NCBI GenBank assembly: GCA_020882975.1
Contig: JAHRFD010000011.1
Coordinates: 86,958 to 150,957, forward strand
DNA: 64,000 bases
Source of the DNA: Microcoleus sp. EPA2
Lineage (GTDB): Bacteria > Cyanobacteriota > Cyanobacteriia > Cyanobacteriales > Microcoleaceae
Direction of reading: 5' to 3'
The translations under genes were made by a program, and so were the position numbers. Within the stretch, counting starts at the first letter, position 1. Each line of letters opens with the position of its first letter. The notes beneath the pieces are model-generated. The model was not told the origin of the DNA, searched no databases, and saw only the letters and a list, made by a program, of their open reading frames with translations. Below, in pieces: positions 60,400 through 64,000 of the stretch.

Positions 60400-62165
60400 G
60401 CTGACTGAACCTCTGTTTTAATTGCTAAACGTGCTAGCCCGAAACATAGAAAAGCATTGACAATTAAAAATGTTTGTGCTACTAAACCAGTTCCCAATCC
60501 CCAAACACTGGGAGACACAAAAGCATTGACTGCTAAACTGCTAGCAAAGCCGATCGATGTGGCGATCGCAATCCACTTCCACTGTGAATGTCCCAACAGC
60601 AACACAATCAAAATCCCCGGAATCAACACACTAGCAAAGATCGGATTCAGGATACTACTGCCATTAATTGCGCCACCAAGTTCGGGAATAGAACTGCCCA
60701 TCACCCGCAGCGGCCACTGTGGTAGGTCAAATACAAACAAATTTCTGAGGAAAAAGAACCCAGAACTACCAGCCATCAAACCGCCAGAAAAACCCCAAGT
60801 CCACTGGAAAGGGAAATAGTTCCGCAACAAGAAAGCCAGCAGATAGGAACCGAGCACCATTGCAATCTTAGGTAACAGCGCCACAGCACCGCCATCGATC
60901 CAGAAATGGGGACTGAGATAGCCATTGTCATACAACCAGCGGAAGAAATCGCGGAAGTTGATTTGACCTTTGTGGGCTAGCTGAACAGCCGCGCCAGCAT
61001 CGAGGTTTCCCGCACCAAAATGGTTGAGGGGGTCTTCCCCCACAACTCGCGCCGATTGCAAAAGTATGCCGCGAATTTGGTCTGGTTCTTTGATGCCGGA
61101 GGCTTTGATCAGGGCTGCAACGGCGGCAACGTGGGGAGATGCCATGCTTGTACCTTGGTAGCCTTCAAAAATTTCTGCACCGGTTTCTGGGTCGATCGTA
61201 CTTTGGAGAATTTTCCCAGTTTCAGAACCACCGGGGGCTGAAATGTCAACTCCCGCGCCGAAATTGGAGTAAGAAGCTTTTTCGTCGTCCGGGCCAAGGG
61301 CAGAAACGCCGATGACGTGGGGATAGCGGGCTGGATAGGAGGCGGAACTATCGCCGGAATTGCCGGCGGCTGCGATGACGACAACGCCTTTACTGTGGGC
61401 GTAGTCGATCGCCTCTTCCATTAACTGACTTTCGCCACCGCCACCGAGACTCATGTTAATCACATCCGCCCCATTATCCGCCGCAAATTTGATGGCTTCA
61501 GCGATGTCAGCAACCGTACCGCCACCACTACCACCCAACACTTTTAGTGGCATTAAGGCTGCTTCGTAAGCAATGCCAGCAACACCGTAATTGTTGTTAG
61601 TTGATTGGGCGACTGTACCGGCGACGTGAGTACCATGGCCGTTGTCATCGAAGGCTTCGGCGCGATCGTTTACAAAGTCGTAGCCCGGTACAAATTTGGT
61701 TTCTTTTAAGTCCGCAACCGGGGAGATTCCCGTATCAATTATCGCTACTGTTGTGCCACTGCCTTTGGTTTCGTTCCAGGCAGATTCTACATTGATGCTG
61801 CGGAGATTCCACTGTTTGTTATACATGGGGTCGTTGGGAATCTCGAAAGCGCTGTAAACGTAGTTTGGTTCAATGTATTCGGTATCTTTAGCCAAATTTG
61901 ATTTTTTCAGGGCATTTAACAAACTGCGATCGCCCTTGACAACATACACATTATCCTGTTGGGAAAACTCGCTATTGAGTTGGGGATTGACGTGGTACTT
62001 GTTGGCGATCGCCTCTACTTGTTTGACAATCTCAACAGCACCAACATCTTCGCGGAAATCCAGCAAAATAGAATCATAGGTCCCTTGAGTCGCCAATCCT
62101 GGGAAACTAGAAATTGCCCAGCCGAGGCCGATAAAAAATAAGCACAGAACGAAAAACTTTTTCAT
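60396..62165 (-). CDS. Subtilisin-like serine protease with C-terminal membrane domain
   Basis: I start at ATG 62165 (MKKFFVLCLFFIGLGWAISS), which begins with a signal peptide or signal anchor; 589 residues. The catalytic triad is present: Asp 144 in TVAIIDTGIS, His 180 in DNGHGTHVAGTVAQ and Ser 340 in YQGTSMASPHVAAVAAL. The oxyanion Asn is in VVVIAAAGNSGDSSA. A short propeptide-like domain (DSILLDFREDVGAVEIVKQV) precedes. Beyond residue 430 come about five membrane helices (ALLPKIAMVLGSYLLAFLLR, FSGGLMAGSSGFFFLRNLFV, FASVLIPGILIVLLLGHSQW), unusual for S8 enzymes. It is followed by the coupled 73-residue gene. Confidence 0.93.
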   Translation of the reverse strand: MKKFFVLCLFFIGLGWAISSFPGLATQGTYDSILLDFREDVGAVEIVKQVEAIANKYHVNPQLNSEFSQQDNVYVVKGDRSLLNALKKSNLAKDTEYIEPNYVYSAFEIPNDPMYNKQWNLRSINVESAWNETKGSGTTVAIIDTGISPVADLKETKFVPGYDFVNDRAEAFDDNGHGTHVAGTVAQSTNNNYGVAGIAYEAALMPLKVLGGSGGGTVADIAEAIKFAADNGADVINMSLGGGGESQLMEEAIDYAHSKGVVVIAAAGNSGDSSASYPARYPHVIGVSALGPDDEKASYSNFGAGVDISAPGGSETGKILQSTIDPETGAEIFEGYQGTSMASPHVAAVAALIKASGIKEPDQIRGILLQSARVVGEDPLNHFGAGNLDAGAAVQLAHKGQINFRDFFRWLYDNGYLSPHFWIDGGAVALLPKIAMVLGSYLLAFLLRNYFPFQWTWGFSGGLMAGSSGFFFLRNLFVFDLPQWPLRVMGSSIPELGGAINGSSILNPIFASVLIPGILIVLLLGHSQWKWIAIATSIGFASSLAVNAFVSPSVWGLGTGLVAQTFLIVNAFLCFGLARLAIKTEVQSA

Positions 62166-62527
62166 GCCAATGATCCTTGTAGGGAAGGCTTGCTCACCAC
62201 CATAACCCAATTTTAACCCCTTGTCATTGGCACCAACAGCTATCAATTTGCGATGAGGGAATTAAACCCACAGAAGCTGCTAGTGTACCAGCATTGCTGT
62301 ATTCGGTTAAGTTTCCCCTGACATAAATCTCAAATTTAAAATAGTTTCAAAAGCGCGATCGATTTCAAGCGATCGGTCAAATAATAAGTAAGTCCACCTA
62401 ATTAAATGCAAGATCCCAATCGCTCAAAAGCTTACTGGCTTGCTATTCTTCACATCGATCTTCTTCCTGAATTTCCCCCCTTGGGGGGGGGGTGACTTGT
62501 TCCTTCCACTTAAAAAAATATTTTAAA

Positions 62528-62554
62528 TTTTAGGTGGCATTAAGCCACCTAAAA
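62528..62554 (-). terminator. Strong hairpin downstream of the RTX gene
   Basis: TTTTAGGTGGC and GCCACCTAAAA pair perfectly (11 bp) around ATTAA. Read on minus it is followed by TTTAAAATATTTTTTT, a good intrinsic terminator for the RTX gene, whose stop is about 55 bases upstream. Confidence 0.7.
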
Positions 62555-62562
62555 TATTTAGT

Positions 62563-62599
62563 CTAGTATTCCCGTTCAGTTTAAGAAAGGGAATACTAG
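62563..62599 (-). repeat. Second hairpin in the RTX 3' region
   Basis: CTAGTATTCCC and GGGAATACTAG pair (11 bp) with a 15-base loop. It lies between the RTX stop and the terminator and may protect the mRNA 3' end. The remaining 62166-62520 spacer holds only a C/G-run repeat (CCCCCCTTGGGGGGGG near 62476) and no gene. Confidence 0.65.
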
Positions 62600-62608
62600 A
62601 GCAACGGG

Positions 62609-64000
62609 TTAGAACAAGAACAACTCAGAGTTGCCCGAAGCTCCCAAATTGAGATCGACAGTTGCAAACAAACTGTTGCCACCAACCGTAGAACCATTGC
62701 TATCGTAATACAGTTTAGTAACTGCACCATCGTAGAGAGCAATAATCGACGGGCCAGTCAAAGTTGACTCGATCGCACTTACAGTAGCAACGGTGCTGCT
62801 ATAAGCGTAGAAACTCGAACCCAAAGGCCCAGAACCAGTCGTAAAGGCAGCAAAACCAGTTTTATCGAGGTTAATTACATCATCAGCAGTGCTGTAATTG
62901 GTAATTAAATCCCCGCCACCAACAGAAGTTCCAGTGAACACAAACACATCCAAACCAGCACCGCCGTTGAGAACATTAGTTCCCAAACCGCCGATTAAAG
63001 TGTCATTTCCGGCACCACCATTGATGGTATCGTTACCAGGGCCACCGAAGAGACTGTCGTTACCATCATCCCCGGAGAGACTATCGTTACCCAAACCACC
63101 ATTGAAAATATCAGCACCAGAACCGCCGTTCAAAATGTCAGCAAAGTCCGTACCGGTGACGTTATTAACAGCACTATTGCCTGTAAACAATACAGGGGTG
63201 GTAAAGTTGTAACCGCCCGCGCCGGAACCGAAGTTGTTAATAGCAACCGGGAAAGTATTTCCAGCAGCAGTCAAGTCAACAATACTGTTATTAGGTGGTG
63301 GAGTGGGAGCAGAGCCTAGGGAGCCTGTAAACACAAAGTCCGAGGTGCCCAAACTCACCGCAGCAGTACCAAAGCTAGCCACCGTGGTAGAACCACTCGG
63401 TGCAGTACCGTTGGAGTCAAACACCAATACAGTCTCGTTGGCTGCATTGGTAAATACGAAGAAGCCAGGAGTGGTGGAAGTCCCTAGAGCCTTAGTTTGA
63501 GCAGCTTCTAAACTGACATAAGTACCGCCGGTGAAAATCACCAACTCTTTGCCAGTCACATCAGGAGCACTACCGCTAACAGCATCAAAGTTAGTGGTAG
63601 TCAAATTGCCGAAAGCGCCACTGACGAACTGCAATTTGTCAACTCCAGCAGTAAAGTCAGTAATCGTATCACCGCCTTCACCAGGAGCCTTGTAAACAAA
63701 CAGATCCGCACCAGAACCACCAGTGAGAATATCAACACCAGAACCACCTGTGATGATGTCCGCAAACGGAGTACCAATCACGGTGTTAGCACTCTCATTG
63801 CCTGTAAATAAGACAGGCCCGCTAAAGTTGTAACCGCCGGCGCCGGAACCGAAATTGTTCAAGCCACTGGGGTAAGTATTTCCAGCAGCAGTCAAGTCAA
63901 CAATACTGTTATTAGGTGGTGGAGTGGGAGCAGAGCCTAGGGAGCCTGTAAACACAAAGTCCGAGGTGCCCAAACTCACCGCAGCAGTACCAAAGCTAGC
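62609..64000 (-). CDS. Large RTX protein with 207-residue repeat units, 5' end outside window
   Basis: The frame is open to base 64000, so the N-terminus is outside; an internal GTG at 63979 is not the start. Units of 207 residues repeat: SLGTSDFVFTGSLGSAPTPP, DLTAAGNTYPSGLNNFGSGA, FTGNESANTVIGTPFADIIT, then an RTX nonapeptide cluster GGSGVDILTGGSGADLFVY and a beta-rich LEAAQTKALGTSTTPGFFVF. At least two copies are inside the window. The C-terminus carries RTX repeats GGLGNDSLSGDDGNDSLFGG and a cap DLITNYSTADDVINLDKTGF. It is probably a secreted or S-layer-like surface protein using type I export. No transporter gene is seen. Confidence 0.9.
   Translation of the reverse strand, partial: ASFGTAAVSLGTSDFVFTGSLGSAPTPPPNNSIVDLTAAGNTYPSGLNNFGSGAGGYNFSGPVLFTGNESANTVIGTPFADIITGGSGVDILTGGSGADLFVYKAPGEGGDTITDFTAGVDKLQFVSGAFGNLTTTNFDAVSGSAPDVTGKELVIFTGGTYVSLEAAQTKALGTSTTPGFFVFTNAANETVLVFDSNGTAPSGSTTVASFGTAAVSLGTSDFVFTGSLGSAPTPPPNNSIVDLTAAGNTFPVAINNFGSGAGGYNFTTPVLFTGNSAVNNVTGTDFADILNGGSGADIFNGGLGNDSLSGDDGNDSLFGGPGNDTINGGAGNDTLIGGLGTNVLNGGAGLDVFVFTGTSVGGGDLITNYSTADDVINLDKTGFAAFTTGSGPLGSSFYAYSSTVATVSAIESTLTGPSIIALYDGAVTKLYYDSNGSTVGGNSLFATVDLNLGASGNSELFLF
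63253..64000. repeat. 621-bp tandem unit in the RTX gene
   Basis: The DNA from 63253 (AAGTATTTCCAGCAGCAGTC) is repeated at 63874, 621 bases later, with near identity over at least 125 bases to the window end. The multiple of three preserves frame. It suggests recent expansion or gene conversion. Confidence 0.88.

Noticed and set aside
1..64000. tRNA, rRNA or riboswitch
   Set aside because: No TTCGA-arm/cloverleaf arrangement, rRNA core or known riboswitch consensus was recognised by reading; a covariance search would be decisive.

Overview
The window looks like a chromosomal segment from a filamentous, non-heterocystous cyanobacterium (Oscillatoria/Microcoleus/Phormidium-like; the genus is inferred). 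The evidence is the dense GCGATCGC (HIP1) palindrome, a nearly complete phylloquinone pathway, heptanucleotide STRR arrays such as repeated AATAACT, and several gene families typical of cyanobacteria: WD40 Ser/Thr kinases, RTX proteins, a WD40 STAND protein, DHNA-CoA thioesterase and MgdA-like glycosyltransferase. I found no tRNA, rRNA, CRISPR array or prophage.

Layout. 1-3 kb: a PAS protein cut by the window edge, a decayed TnpB-type element and a small RTX protein. 3-8.6 kb: housekeeping genes (aat, rpsN, nth, rseP, grxC) and small conserved proteins. 8.6-17 kb: phylloquinone genes in two divergent groups, menD and menF on minus and menA-menH-menC-menE on plus. 17-21 kb: a panE-like reductase, a DHNA-CoA thioesterase (the step before MenA), TerB, a DUF815 ATPase and a TMEM14 protein. 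21-26.7 kb: two divergent, unrecognised helical proteins, a Ser/Thr kinase with WD40 repeats and a 35-residue membrane protein. 27-32 kb: a family 2 glycosyltransferase, a serralysin-like RTX metalloprotease and a FdhF/YdeP-type molybdopterin oxidoreductase. 32-38 kb: a 1730-residue STAND NTPase with WD40 repeats. 38-47 kb: aldehyde dehydrogenase, an OmpR-type regulator, sucD and sucC, and an MgdA-like glycosyltransferase. 47-52.5 kb: a giant Calx-beta/RTX adhesin interrupted by one in-frame TAG. 52.9-59.2 kb: a phosphotransacetylase-like P-loop protein, a DprA-like protein, MAPEG, yajQ, murG, an NTF2-like exported protein and an SDR. 59.2-60.1 kb: six tandem units that each end in an intrinsic-terminator-like hairpin. 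60.2-64 kb: a membrane-anchored subtilase and a second repetitive RTX protein that leaves the window.

Together, the men genes plus the thioesterase convert chorismate to the phytylated naphthoquinone precursor of phylloquinone; only menB and the final ring-modifying steps are not here. sucC/sucD form succinyl-CoA synthetase.

The most striking theme is repeat biology. Short repeats have entered essential reading frames in frame (menD twice, menE once, a glycosyltransferase once, possibly sucC). Two 105-bp MITE-like elements are nearly identical, a nested palindrome block lies at 40.4-40.75 kb, and the six-unit terminator array could encode a multicopy small RNA. All functional calls are by reading motifs; no database search was run.
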